Under the pieces are notes generated by a model. That model saw nothing but the letters and a program-made list of their open reading frames with translations. It ran no database searches and had not been told where the DNA came from. DNA of 12,581 nucleotides from Chloroflexota bacterium (GTDB lineage: Bacteria; Chloroflexota; UBA11872). The position numbers and the translations under genes are program-made. Positions 1 to 7,006 of this stretch are shown here, in pieces; position 1 is the stretch's first letter, and each line of letters starts with the position of its first letter. The stretch covers positions 1-12,581 of the forward strand of contig JAPOXI010000005.1 in NCBI GenBank assembly GCA_026707185.1, given 5' to 3'.

Positions 1-464
1 TGCACCCCGATGACCCGCCTGTTCCGTCACTCGGTGGTGTGGCTCGCCTGATGCGATCGTTCGAGGGCTTCAAGCGCGCCATGGAGATCGGCGACAGCCC
101 GAACAACGGATTGGATTTCTGCATGGGTTGCTGGTCGGAGATGGGCGAGGACGTGCTGGCGGCTATGCGACATTTCGTGGCCGAGAAGCGCCTTTTCTAC
201 GTGCACTTCCGAGACGTGCAGGGCACGGTTCCGGTCTTCAATGAGTGCTTCCTTGGCGAGGGCAACGTGGACATCGCCGCCGCCATGCGCACCCTGTACC
301 ACGCAGGCTTCACGGGATTCCTGATCGACGACCACGTGCCGAAGATGGTGGACGACACACCCTGGGGGCACCGCGGTCGAGCCCTGGCAACCGGCCAGAT
401 GATGGGGCTTCTCGAGGCGATCAAGGCGGAAGGACCACCACGCGCGTCAAAAGCCGCCGCCTGA
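1..464 (+). CDS. uxuA: Mannonate dehydratase (UxuA family), C-terminal part, 5' end outside window
   Basis: The reading frame is open from base 3 and ends in TGA at 464, giving about 153 residues of the C-terminal part. The first visible residues are HPDDPP, the conserved metal-site segment of UxuA mannonate dehydratases, a xylose-isomerase-like TIM barrel that converts D-mannonate to 2-keto-3-deoxygluconate in hexuronate breakdown. Further UxuA-like features follow in order: a YVHFRD strand, a GEGNVD segment, and an IDDH motif that takes the place of the RPDHGH-type region of E. coli UxuA. The N-terminal half, which would hold the remaining active-site residues, lies outside the window. The stop is 26 bp from the start of the next dehydratase on the same strand, so the two are probably co-transcribed. 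The family call is firm. The exact substrate is less so, because marine genomes carry diverged UxuA paralogues. Confidence 0.85.
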   Translation, partial: HPDDPPVPSLGGVARLMRSFEGFKRAMEIGDSPNNGLDFCMGCWSEMGEDVLAAMRHFVAEKRLFYVHFRDVQGTVPVFNECFLGEGNVDIAAAMRTLYHAGFTGFLIDDHVPKMVDDTPWGHRGRALATGQMMGLLEAIKAEGPPRASKAAA

Positions 465-490
465 CCCGCGGCCTGGAAGGGAGCAAGGCC

Positions 491-1690
491 GTGCGAATCA
501 TTCAGGTTCGAGCCGTCAACCTGGACATTCCGCGAAAGTCCCCGACCTCGAAGGCTCGAAGGCCGGGTTGGAACTCGCATGCGCGGCGCGCGCTGCCAAT
601 CAACAAGTACCCGGAATTCTCGCGGATGCACGGCCGCATGCCCGGCGCCAATACCTGGGAACGGGTATGGGTGCAGGTGACGGCCGAGGATGGGACGTGG
701 GGTCTGGGCGAGTGCAGCTTTGGCGAGCCGGTGGCCGCCCTGGTCGACTATCACTTTGGGCCGCTGCTGGAGGGGCGGGACTGCCTGGCGCTGGAATTCC
801 TGAACGATCTGATGTGGCGATCAACTCAGCGGTTTGGCGCGGGCGGCATCGCGACGGTCGCGCAGTCAGGTATCGACCTCGCGTTGTGGGATCTCAAGGG
901 AAAGCTGCTCGGTCAACCCGTGTATTCGCTCATTGGCGGACCTTGCCGCGAGAGGGCGCAGGTGTATTGCACCTCCGACGACCTGGACTGGTCGCAGGAG
1001 CTCGGCTTCAAGTGCTTCAAGGTTTCGAATCCCGCGCACTACGACGAAGGCATCGACGGAATCAACCTGGTCGAGGATCACCTAGCCAGGGCGCGCGACG
1101 CGGTCGGCCCAAACGCCGAGCTGATGTACAACCCGGTCATGAGCTTCAACGTGGAGTTCACGGTCAGGCTGGCCGAACGTCTACGGCCGTACAACCTGCG
1201 CTGGCTGGAGGAGCCGCTCATACCGACGGATCTCGAGGGACACATCGAGCTGCGCAAGGCGATCAACTGGGTACCGCTGGCGACGGGCGAAGATCACCAT
1301 GGTCGCTGGACGTTCCGGCAACTCGTGGAGCACCGGGCCGTGGATGTGCTGCAGCCCGATCTGATGTGGTGCGGTGGCCTGTCGGAAGCGTTGAAGATCT
1401 ATACCATCGGCGAGGCCGCCGGGATAATCACGATTCCGCACGCAGCCGTCGCCACACCCTGGGGACAGCACTTTGCGATTTCAATGCCGGAGTCGCCGAT
1501 GGCGGAGTTCTGGATGGGCAGCGATCCCGGCATTCCGCTGGACGAGGTGTGGCCGATTCCCGGCCTGGCTGTTCCCAAGGACGGCTATATACGGCCGAAC
1601 GACGCACCGGGCTGGGGCATGGAGATCGACGAGAAGTGGATCACGCCATGGGATCACACGGCGGCGGCGAAAGCGCGAGGGTTGATCTAG
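491..1690 (+). CDS. Enolase-superfamily sugar-acid dehydratase, L-rhamnonate dehydratase-like
   Basis: This 399-residue protein has the N-terminal capping domain and C-terminal barrel of the mandelate racemase/muconate lactonizing enzyme group. It resembles E. coli L-rhamnonate dehydratase (about 400 aa) most: the LMxxxxMS strand, the YNLRWLEEP strand, GEDHHG, LQPD, and a C-terminal WGMEID. Such enzymes dehydrate a six-carbon aldonate to its 2-keto-3-deoxy acid using Mg2+. Likely ligands are E240 and E267, with D290 and H317 as the Asp-His dyad; their spacing matches what I recall for RhmD. The first metal-ligand position is Asn214 (1130-1132) where RhmD has Asp, which could weaken or change catalysis. 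The GTG at 491 is chosen because it follows an AGGGAG ribosome site and begins the usual beta strand. The frame stays open upstream to 245, but that part overlaps the preceding gene and is not family-like. Specificity is unproven; other acid-sugar substrates are possible. Confidence 0.85.
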   Translation: MRIIQVRAVNLDIPRKSPTSKARRPGWNSHARRALPINKYPEFSRMHGRMPGANTWERVWVQVTAEDGTWGLGECSFGEPVAALVDYHFGPLLEGRDCLALEFLNDLMWRSTQRFGAGGIATVAQSGIDLALWDLKGKLLGQPVYSLIGGPCRERAQVYCTSDDLDWSQELGFKCFKVSNPAHYDEGIDGINLVEDHLARARDAVGPNAELMYNPVMSFNVEFTVRLAERLRPYNLRWLEEPLIPTDLEGHIELRKAINWVPLATGEDHHGRWTFRQLVEHRAVDVLQPDLMWCGGLSEALKIYTIGEAAGIITIPHAAVATPWGQHFAISMPESPMAEFWMGSDPGIPLDEVWPIPGLAVPKDGYIRPNDAPGWGMEIDEKWITPWDHTAAAKARGLI

Positions 1691-1846
1691 GGAGGCTTTG
1701 CAGGGAAGGCGAGTCTTGGGCGCCTGGGACTGCTCCCCGACTGACGTGTACCTTTAGACACTTAGGGACCTCCGAAGCCTTGAGTTGTAGCCAGCATATT
1801 TATCACGGGGTCGAAGCAAATCTGATACAACAGGGAGTCTTGGTTT

Positions 1847-1863
1847 CAGATCTGCAGAATCTG
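1847..1863. promoter_or_regulatory. Two adjacent palindromic CAGATCTG-like elements upstream of the aquaporin gene
   Basis: CAGATCTG (1847-1854) is a perfect palindrome, directly followed by CAGAATCTG (1855-1863), its near copy. A third AATCTGAT lies at about 1819-1826. The elements sit 30-75 bp before the aquaporin start, in a locally AT-richer part of the 203-bp gap after the rhamnonate-dehydratase-like gene. A regulator-binding site is possible, but no regulator is present in the window. I found no convincing -35/-10 pair in this gap. Confidence 0.25.
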
Positions 1864-1893
1864 TGAGCGGCAAGAGCCACTAGGAGGGATTAC

Positions 1894-2583
1894 ATGAAAG
1901 TCGAACCACGCGCCTTGCTGGCCGAGTTTGTCGGCACGCTGACGCTTATCTTTATCGGCTCACTGAGCGCGGCGGTCGCGTTTGAAGCGCTTGACGGCGG
2001 TACCGGTGGCGTCGTGTTGGCGGGTCTGGCTCACGGTCTTGTCCTGGTCGCCTTGATCTATGGAATCGGCGCCGTCTCCGGCTGCCACATCAATCCGGCC
2101 GTCAGCATGGCGTTGGCTGCCATTGGCAAGTTTGACTGGCGCTCGGTTCCCGGGTACATCGTGGCGCAACTTGCCGGCGCGGTCGTCGGCGCTTTGCTGC
2201 ATGCCGCGGTTCGCGCCAAGGGCGCAACGCACTATGGGCTGCCCCTGCCGGGAGCCGACGTCGGCGCGGGGCAGGCGCTTGTGCTCGAAGCCGTGCTCAC
2301 GTTCTTCCTCGTGTCGGTCATCATTGGCGCTGCGGTGAGTGGAAAGGCCACGAAGGGCTTTCACGGGCTTGCCATCGGACTCACCCTGGCCGCCAGCTGG
2401 CTCGTGGGTGGAGCCCTGACAGGGGCCGCGCTGAATCCCGCGCGGTCCTTCGGCCCCGCGATTGTGGCCCTTAACTTTGACTCGATCTGGATCTACTGGG
2501 TTGGGCCAATCGTGGGCGGGCTGATCGCTGCCGGCGTTGGTTTCTACCTGCACAACCTCGGCCAGGAGAGCGAAGCGGGCTAA
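1894..2583 (+). CDS. Aquaporin (MIP family channel)
   Basis: This 229-residue integral membrane protein shows the two-fold repeat of major intrinsic proteins: six hydrophobic segments and two NPA half-helices, NPA at 67-69 (GCHINPAV) and at 181-183 (ALNPARSFGPA). Such channels pass water and sometimes small neutral solutes such as glycerol, urea, ammonia or H2O2. Aligned by distance from the NPA motifs, the selectivity-filter positions are His47, Trp169, Ala178 and Arg184. This differs from AqpZ (Phe/His/Thr/Arg) and from GlpF. His in helix 2 recalls plant TIP channels, so a pure water channel should not be assumed. The missing GlpF-type Asp after the second NPA (here NPARS) speaks against a classical glycerol facilitator. 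The ATG at 1894 follows a strong AGGAGG six bases upstream. The gene lies downstream of two sugar-acid dehydratases but is separated by about 200 bp, so it may have its own promoter. Confidence 0.93.
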   Translation: MKVEPRALLAEFVGTLTLIFIGSLSAAVAFEALDGGTGGVVLAGLAHGLVLVALIYGIGAVSGCHINPAVSMALAAIGKFDWRSVPGYIVAQLAGAVVGALLHAAVRAKGATHYGLPLPGADVGAGQALVLEAVLTFFLVSVIIGAAVSGKATKGFHGLAIGLTLAASWLVGGALTGAALNPARSFGPAIVALNFDSIWIYWVGPIVGGLIAAGVGFYLHNLGQESEAG

Positions 2584-2589
2584 AGGCAA

Positions 2590-2629
2590 TCGAGCGCCGC
2601 GCCTTCGTGTCTGAAGGCGCGGCGCTCGA
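2590..2629. terminator. Perfect 17-bp-stem hairpin, probable bidirectional terminator
   Basis: The arms 2590-2606 and 2613-2629 are exact reverse complements (17 bp, G+C-rich) with a 6-base loop, GTGTCT. The hairpin begins 6 bp after the aquaporin stop and ends 19 bp before the stop of the oppositely oriented aminotransferase gene, so it can end both convergent transcripts. There is no clear T-tract on either side, so termination would rest on stem strength or on a cofactor. Confidence 0.8.
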
Positions 2630-2648
2630 CTAGTCCGGTACGGTGCCT

Positions 2649-3590
2649 CTAGGCAATCAACTCGGCGTAGCGCTTCGCCTGGGCAATGAAGTCGACGCCC
2701 ACGTCCTCGATGAAGGCGTCGGCCAGGCGTCGATAGATCGGACCGACCGTTCCGTCGCCGATTGGTTCCCCGTTGAAGCGCGTGGCCGGAATCAAGCAGT
2801 ACGGCGTGGTCGTGAAGAACGCCTCGTCGGCGGTGGCCACGTCGTAGGGCTCGAAGTCGGCCTCGCGCGCCGGAATGCCAAGCTCACCGGCGAGGGCCAG
2901 AGTGGTGTCGCGGGTGACGCCGCGCAGCACGCTGTGCCCGCGAGAGGTTAGTAGTTCGCCGCCTCGAACGATGAAGAAGTTCGAGCCGGTGCCTTCGGTG
3001 ATGAAGCCGTCCTCGCCTTGCAGCACCACAAAGGTATCGGCTGCCTGGGCGGCGATTTCATGGTTGGCCACCTGGTAGTGAAGGCGCGAGCGGCTCTTGA
3101 TCTTGGGGTCCAACAGCCGTGAGGGAATCGCGCGTTGCCGCGGCACGGCGGCGTTCAGACCCTGGTCGTAGAGGTGAGCCACCTCGCCCAACATGCCGTC
3201 GAGGGGATAGGTGTAGATCAACACCGAGGGACCGGTGTGGGCAACCGAACTTCGGTAGCGCCCCAGGACCCCGGGAGAAACCTGGTGCACGATCGAAAAG
3301 TCGATTTCGGGGTCGTAGGCCTCTCGGTTTCGCTCAATTAGCTGGCCGGTCAGATCGGAGAGCTCGACCATGGACACATCGCAGGGCACACCGGAGGCGC
3401 CCAGTGACGCGTCCAGCCGCTCCAGATGCGCGCCCAGCCGAAAAGGTTCGTGCAGAAACGTGCGCGTGGTTTCGAACACCGCGTCGCCCCAGACGAGTGA
3501 CGAATCAAAGATGGAGATTGCGGCGTCGCGCTCGGGAACCCAATCGCCATTGAGATACACGACACGTCCTGATCCAGCGTCTTTATTCAT
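2649..3590 (-). CDS. Fold-type-IV PLP-dependent aminotransferase (branched-chain/D-amino-acid aminotransferase family)
   Basis: This 313-residue protein has the class-IV aminotransferase signature: an N-terminal YLNGDWVP strand, [14 protein letters not shown] (about 28-41), the probable Schiff-base lysine K165 in KIKSRSRL, the cofactor glutamate E199 in [11 protein letters not shown], and LRGVTRDT (222-229). The family covers IlvE, D-amino-acid transaminase, (R)-amine transaminases and aminodeoxychorismate lyase. The segment [12 protein letters not shown] (102-113) stands where D-amino-acid transaminases have a TRG-type motif, so the acceptor cannot be assigned. The start ATG overlaps the stop of the upstream Gfo/Idh gene by 4 bp (ATGA), with a GGAG ribosome site inside that gene, which implies translational coupling. 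A joint oxidation/transamination role is inferred. A housekeeping branched-chain aminotransferase is the main alternative but is less likely in this context. Confidence 0.88.
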   Translation of the reverse strand: MNKDAGSGRVVYLNGDWVPERDAAISIFDSSLVWGDAVFETTRTFLHEPFRLGAHLERLDASLGASGVPCDVSMVELSDLTGQLIERNREAYDPEIDFSIVHQVSPGVLGRYRSSVAHTGPSVLIYTYPLDGMLGEVAHLYDQGLNAAVPRQRAIPSRLLDPKIKSRSRLHYQVANHEIAAQAADTFVVLQGEDGFITEGTGSNFFIVRGGELLTSRGHSVLRGVTRDTTLALAGELGIPAREADFEPYDVATADEAFFTTTPYCLIPATRFNGEPIGDGTVGPIYRRLADAFIEDVGVDFIAQAKRYAELIA

Positions 3591-4546
3591 GCGCCGTACT
3601 CCGCGGTGTAGATGTCCTGAACGACTTGCAAGGCGCGCAGGCTTGGCAACACGTCGGCAATTGAGGGGTCTGGATCGCGCTGCTCGTCCAGTGCGGCAAA
3701 AAACTCGCGGTCCTGGGCGGTGATGACGTCGTGCGGCACAACCTCGGTCATGCCGGCGTCGAAGATCACCCCGTCTTTGCCGACGAGCGTTCCCGTCGCA
3801 TAGTTGGCCGCGATTGTGTCTTCCTCGCCGATGAAGAAGGCGTCGTCGAGCGCCTGGTGGGTGTTGTACGACAGCGAAATGCTGCCGACCAGACCACCGG
3901 CCGTCTTGAGCGCGATTGAGATGTCCATCGGAATCTCAAGGTGATGATGCGGCGGGCCAAGCTTCGCGGAGATTTCGGCGTCGGTGACGCCCAAGACCCA
4001 CATCCAGGCATCCATGGCATGCCCGCCGTGATGCCAGATCAGGTTGTCGGTCCAGCTTCGCTGGTAGCCCACCCAGTTGACGTTGAGGCGTCGGATGAAT
4101 CCGTAACGCTGCAATGCATGGTGAACGGTGAGTTTTCCGTCCGCGATCATGGCGCGCATGCGCAGCACTGCCGGCTGAAATCGGCGCGTATGGGCGGCCA
4201 TGACCGGCGTGTCCGCTGCGTGGGCGGCTTCTTGCACGGCAATGGCGTCGGCCAGCGACGTGGCCACGGGAATCTCCAGCAGCGTCGGCAACTTGCGTTC
4301 CAGCGCCGCTTCGGCGTGTGCGCGGTGAAAGTCGCTGGGCGACGTGATGACGACGGCGTCCACCGCCGGATCGTTCAACCCGCGTTCCAGGTCAATGCCA
4401 TGCCGCTCAAAGCCAGTCTCGGCGGCAAACTCCGAGACCTGCAATTCGCGGCGCCCAACCACGTGATACAGGTTGTGGCCTAACTCGCGAATGGCGCGTG
4501 AGTGGAATCCCGCGATGCTGCCGGACCCCACCATCAATACATTCAC
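3587..4546 (-). CDS. Gfo/Idh/MocA family oxidoreductase, LigC-like dehydrogenase
   Basis: The protein has 319 residues. An N-terminal Rossmann nucleotide-binding site, [10 protein letters not shown] (6-15), is followed by the C-terminal alpha/beta domain of the family. It resembles LigC (4-carboxy-2-hydroxymuconate-6-semialdehyde dehydrogenase) more than sugar dehydrogenases: LEIPVA (90-95), HTRRF (119-123), [17 protein letters not shown] (163-179), MDISIALK, and QDREFFAAL near the end. The family's usual Glu-Lys-Pro is Glu-Ile-Pro (91-93), so the lysine that acts in inositol dehydrogenase and glucose-fructose oxidoreductase is absent; LigC shares this. The expected reaction is NAD(P)-dependent oxidation of a hydroxyl or cyclic hemiacetal. 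The GTG start at 4546 has AGGAAG about eight bases upstream and places the Rossmann strand at residue 2. This is the first gene of a coupled pair with the aminotransferase, and it diverges from the gene at 4624 across 77 bp that must hold promoters for both directions. The true substrate is unknown. Confidence 0.88.
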   Translation of the reverse strand: MNVLMVGSGSIAGFHSRAIRELGHNLYHVVGRRELQVSEFAAETGFERHGIDLERGLNDPAVDAVVITSPSDFHRAHAEAALERKLPTLLEIPVATSLADAIAVQEAAHAADTPVMAAHTRRFQPAVLRMRAMIADGKLTVHHALQRYGFIRRLNVNWVGYQRSWTDNLIWHHGGHAMDAWMWVLGVTDAEISAKLGPPHHHLEIPMDISIALKTAGGLVGSISLSYNTHQALDDAFFIGEEDTIAANYATGTLVGKDGVIFDAGMTEVVPHDVITAQDREFFAALDEQRDPDPSIADVLPSLRALQVVQDIYTAEYGA

Positions 4547-4623
4547 TACGGCGTCTTCCTTCGGAGCGACGGCAACTCAACCCGTAGCCTAGGATGAGCC
4601 GTTCGCAGCAGCGTTAGCGTACC

Positions 4624-5811
4624 GTGCCCCCTCGACTCTCCGTTTGGGCCTACCCCTGGGACCTCGCCGACGAAGGCGTGGATTCGGCGCTGGACTGGCT
4701 GGCGGCCCACGGCTTCGACGCGATCGAACTCTGCCCCAACTACCACGCCATATCGACGTTCTCGCCGCGCAATCGCCGCCGCTCGCAGTTTTATTCCGAG
4801 CAGGGCGCCGTGTACTTTCCCGCCCGAGCCGAGCGATATAGCCGAATCAATCCGAAACTCTTCTCCGAATCCGAGGTGTTGGCGGTCTACGAACAGACCT
4901 CCCGTGGCGCCGAGGCCCGAGGAATGCAACTCAACGCCTGGGTCATTGGGATGTTTCAGCCGTGGCTCGCGCGGGCCTATCCGGACACGGCGATCGAGAA
5001 CGCGTTCGGCCATCGCAGCTTTGCCGCGACGTGCCCGGCCCATCAAGACATCCAGACCTACCTGCCCGAAATGTTGGCCGACCTCTGCGACCAATACTCG
5101 ATAAGCGGCCTGACGCTTGAGAACGTCGGCTATCCGGACTTTACCTATGGCTGGGTACGCCCGCGCATCCTCGTGCACATGGACGCATGGACGCAGTTTC
5201 TGGCGGGCCTCTGCTTCAACGAACATTCGATGTCGGCAGCGCGGGCCCATGGGGTCGATCCCGACGAGGTGCGCTCGTCGATAGCCGGGGAACTTCGCGA
5301 GCGCCTTGAAACTGTGCCGGCTCCGACCGGGTCCCAGGAAGACCTTCTTGCGTTAGTGGCGGAACGCTGTGAGGCCGACGAAGAGTTTCGCGGCTTCCTG
5401 GAAGCGCGTGAGCAGTCGGCGGTTGGACTGGTGAAGGCCATCCGCCACGCGTTGCGACGTAGCCGGGTCAGGGTGGGTATCAGCGAAGCCTCGCTGGGCT
5501 GGGCCAACCATGGGCTGCGACTTGCCGACTTGCTGGACACGATTGGCGCGCTCATGATTTCGGATCCCACCAATAACGCTGAAGTCGCCGACGCACAGGT
5601 CCGCACGGTGCGTGACTCCGGCACCGACATTGAAATCACTGTCAATCAGACCGCGCACCACGATGTCGATCCGCATGGCCCCGGCCTGGTTGCGCGCGCT
5701 CGTCGGCTGCGCGAGATCGAGCCCGACCGCGTGATGGTGTACAACTTCGGCCTGTTGGCCCCGGCAACGCTCGCCCACGCCGGCGCCGTTCTTCGCGAGC
5801 ACTTGGGATAG
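4624..5811 (+). CDS. Putative TIM-barrel protein, possibly glycoside-hydrolase-like, function unknown
   Basis: I cannot place this 395-residue protein in a named family. Its strand/helix pattern fits a (beta/alpha)8 barrel: strands near 5-12 (LSVWAYPW), 31-38 (FDAIELCP), 101-109 (MQLNAWVIG), 160-170 (ISGLTLENVGY), 281-290 (RVRVGISEAS), 309-314, 335-343 and 369-376 (RVMVYNFG). Acidic residues at strand ends, Glu166 in LTLENVGY and Glu288 in GISEASLGW, would suit an acid/base-nucleophile pair like that of clan-A glycosidases. Conserved-looking Trp, Tyr and His residues near strand ends would suit a sugar site. An insertion rich in charged residues lies at 205-265. No signal peptide is visible, so it is probably cytoplasmic. 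GTG at 4624 is the first in-frame start giving a complete strand 1, although its ribosome site is weak. It is followed after 35 bp by a small protein gene. A sugar isomerase or epimerase is an alternative. Confidence 0.72.
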   Translation: MPPRLSVWAYPWDLADEGVDSALDWLAAHGFDAIELCPNYHAISTFSPRNRRRSQFYSEQGAVYFPARAERYSRINPKLFSESEVLAVYEQTSRGAEARGMQLNAWVIGMFQPWLARAYPDTAIENAFGHRSFAATCPAHQDIQTYLPEMLADLCDQYSISGLTLENVGYPDFTYGWVRPRILVHMDAWTQFLAGLCFNEHSMSAARAHGVDPDEVRSSIAGELRERLETVPAPTGSQEDLLALVAERCEADEEFRGFLEAREQSAVGLVKAIRHALRRSRVRVGISEASLGWANHGLRLADLLDTIGALMISDPTNNAEVADAQVRTVRDSGTDIEITVNQTAHHDVDPHGPGLVARARRLREIEPDRVMVYNFGLLAPATLAHAGAVLREHLG

Positions 5812-5846
5812 CCAGCTACTCCCAGACTTAAGGGAAGGTCACTGCA

Positions 5847-6206
5847 ATGCCGCAATACGTGTCGATCCGCTTCTACAAGCTGCGCGACGACGCCGATCCA
5901 GCGGCGTTCGAGCAGGCGTTCCGAGAGGTGCGCCCAACGTGGGGGATTGAACGAATCATGCTGCTGCGCGGATTCAAAGCCGAGACGCATCCCCTGGCGC
6001 CAAGCGAGTACGACTACGGGAGCGTGCACGTCTATTCGGATCTGGACGACGCGGTCAAGACGGTGGAAATGGCTGGTGACCTCTCGGAACAGGACGAGAT
6101 TCCTGACGCCCTTCAACCGTTCGTGAAGTTCTGGCGAACCGCGCATGCCGGACCAATCGACCACGGCGTGGTCAACGGCTTCACGCTTGTGTCCGAAACC
6201 CCTTAA
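5847..6206 (+). CDS. Small protein with ferredoxin-like (Dabb/EthD-type) pattern, function unknown
   Basis: This 119-residue protein has no signal peptide or membrane segment. The order beta (YVSIRFYKL, 4-12), helix (DPAAFEQAFREV, 17-28), beta (IERIMLLRGFK, 34-44), beta (DYGSVHVYSDL, 56-66), helix (DDAVKTVEMAG, 67-77) resembles one unit of the dimeric alpha-beta barrel fold shared by Dabb, EthD and antibiotic-biosynthesis monooxygenase proteins. This is a fold guess from pattern only. The conserved-looking His48, His61, His100 and His106 could form a ligand site. The ATG at 5847 follows GGAAGG with good spacing. The gene lies 35 bp after the TIM-barrel gene on the same strand, so a shared operon and pathway are likely. 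It converges with the lipoprotein gene, with 30 bp between stop codons and no clear terminator. Confidence 0.75.
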   Translation: MPQYVSIRFYKLRDDADPAAFEQAFREVRPTWGIERIMLLRGFKAETHPLAPSEYDYGSVHVYSDLDDAVKTVEMAGDLSEQDEIPDALQPFVKFWRTAHAGPIDHGVVNGFTLVSETP

Positions 6207-6236
6207 GAATCGAGATCGCGGGGGGTCCGACTGCTG

Positions 6237-7004
6237 CTAAAGGCCAATCGCCCCCAGGACCGGCCCAAGAGCCGCCGAAAACTCCCCTCCGTCGACAGGC
6301 CGAGCATTCGCCGGCGGCTCAACGGAATCGGCCGCCATCCAGTCAATTTCGATCTCGCCTGGCGCCCGCATGCCGGGCCGCGCCAGCCGAATGTGCACCG
6401 GGCGGTAAGTGTCGGCGGCGACGTACAGGCTGGCGAATTCAAACGCCGAGTTGGTGAGCACAAAGCAAGTTCCGGCTGAAGGACACGGCTCGGCCCCGCG
6501 CTCGGTCCACCCGTCGGTACGAACTGAGCCGGCAATGTCTCCGACAACTGGAAAGGCTCCCGCCAGTGCCTCGACACGCGGAGTATCGGCGCCAGGAACG
6601 TTGCGATCAGTAGAAATCCACACGCCATCGGCGTCGGCTGGTCCCTGTCGGAAGTAGGTCTTGTCGCCGACTTCCATAACTTCGAAAGCGACCTGCCCTG
6701 ATTCGCGAGCAACTGACACGGCCAAGCGAATCGTCACGTCGGACGGACGCCGATCAATTTCGACCTGTACGTCGCCGTCACCGTCATTCGTCGGCGACGC
6801 AAGGCGAGCCGAAACGGAGAGATCATCGCCGGCGATCGCGTCGGCGTACGCCGAACGGTCGAACACGGCGGCAGCGAGCCCAGCCGAGTCTTCAGATGTC
6901 GCCGCGTTCTCACCGCATCCGGCCAGCAGCCCAGCGGCGACCGTCACCGCAACAATCAGCAGACGCGGTCCGAGACACCACAGTCGCCGGGAATCCGGTG
7001 CCAC
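6237..7004 (-). CDS. Secreted lipoprotein, possibly LppX/LprAFG-like
   Basis: Starting at GTG 7004 the protein has 255 residues. Its signal peptide is of lipoprotein type: basic n-region with Arg residues, hydrophobic stretch LLIVAVTVAAG, lipobox LLAGC, lipidated Cys30. The mature part begins with an acidic, Ala/Ser-rich linker and continues as alternating beta strands (TIRLAVSVA, GQVAFEVMEVGDKTYFR, FEFASLYVAADTYRPVHIRLA). That pattern recalls the lipid-binding LppX/LprG fold seen in actinobacterial and Chloroflexota lipoproteins. This is a pattern match, not a proven homology. Cys174 and Cys180 could form a disulfide. A longer GTG start at 7058 exists, but it would overlap the upstream gene by 52 bp and put extra polar residues before the signal peptide. 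The chosen start lies 2 bp after the stop of the dehydratase gene, suggesting translational coupling, although the ribosome site is poor. Confidence 0.8.
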   Translation of the reverse strand: MAPDSRRLWCLGPRLLIVAVTVAAGLLAGCGENAATSEDSAGLAAAVFDRSAYADAIAGDDLSVSARLASPTNDGDGDVQVEIDRRPSDVTIRLAVSVARESGQVAFEVMEVGDKTYFRQGPADADGVWISTDRNVPGADTPRVEALAGAFPVVGDIAGSVRTDGWTERGAEPCPSAGTCFVLTNSAFEFASLYVAADTYRPVHIRLARPGMRAPGEIEIDWMAADSVEPPANARPVDGGEFSAALGPVLGAIGL

Positions 7005-7006
7005 CG

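Noticed and set aside
245..490. Upstream extension of the rhamnonate-dehydratase-like frame to 245
   Set aside because: It overlaps the mannonate dehydratase gene and reads as low-complexity His/Arg-rich sequence. GTG 491 has a ribosome site and begins the conserved fold.
568..1866. 432-residue open frame on + in another frame of the dehydratase gene
   Set aside because: It lies over a well-supported enolase-superfamily gene. Its translation is Arg/Gly/Ala-rich with no family motif, as expected for a shadow frame in G+C-rich DNA.
3941..4483. 180-residue frame antisense to the LigC-like gene
   Set aside because: It has no recognisable motif or ribosome site, and the minus-strand gene is clearly real.
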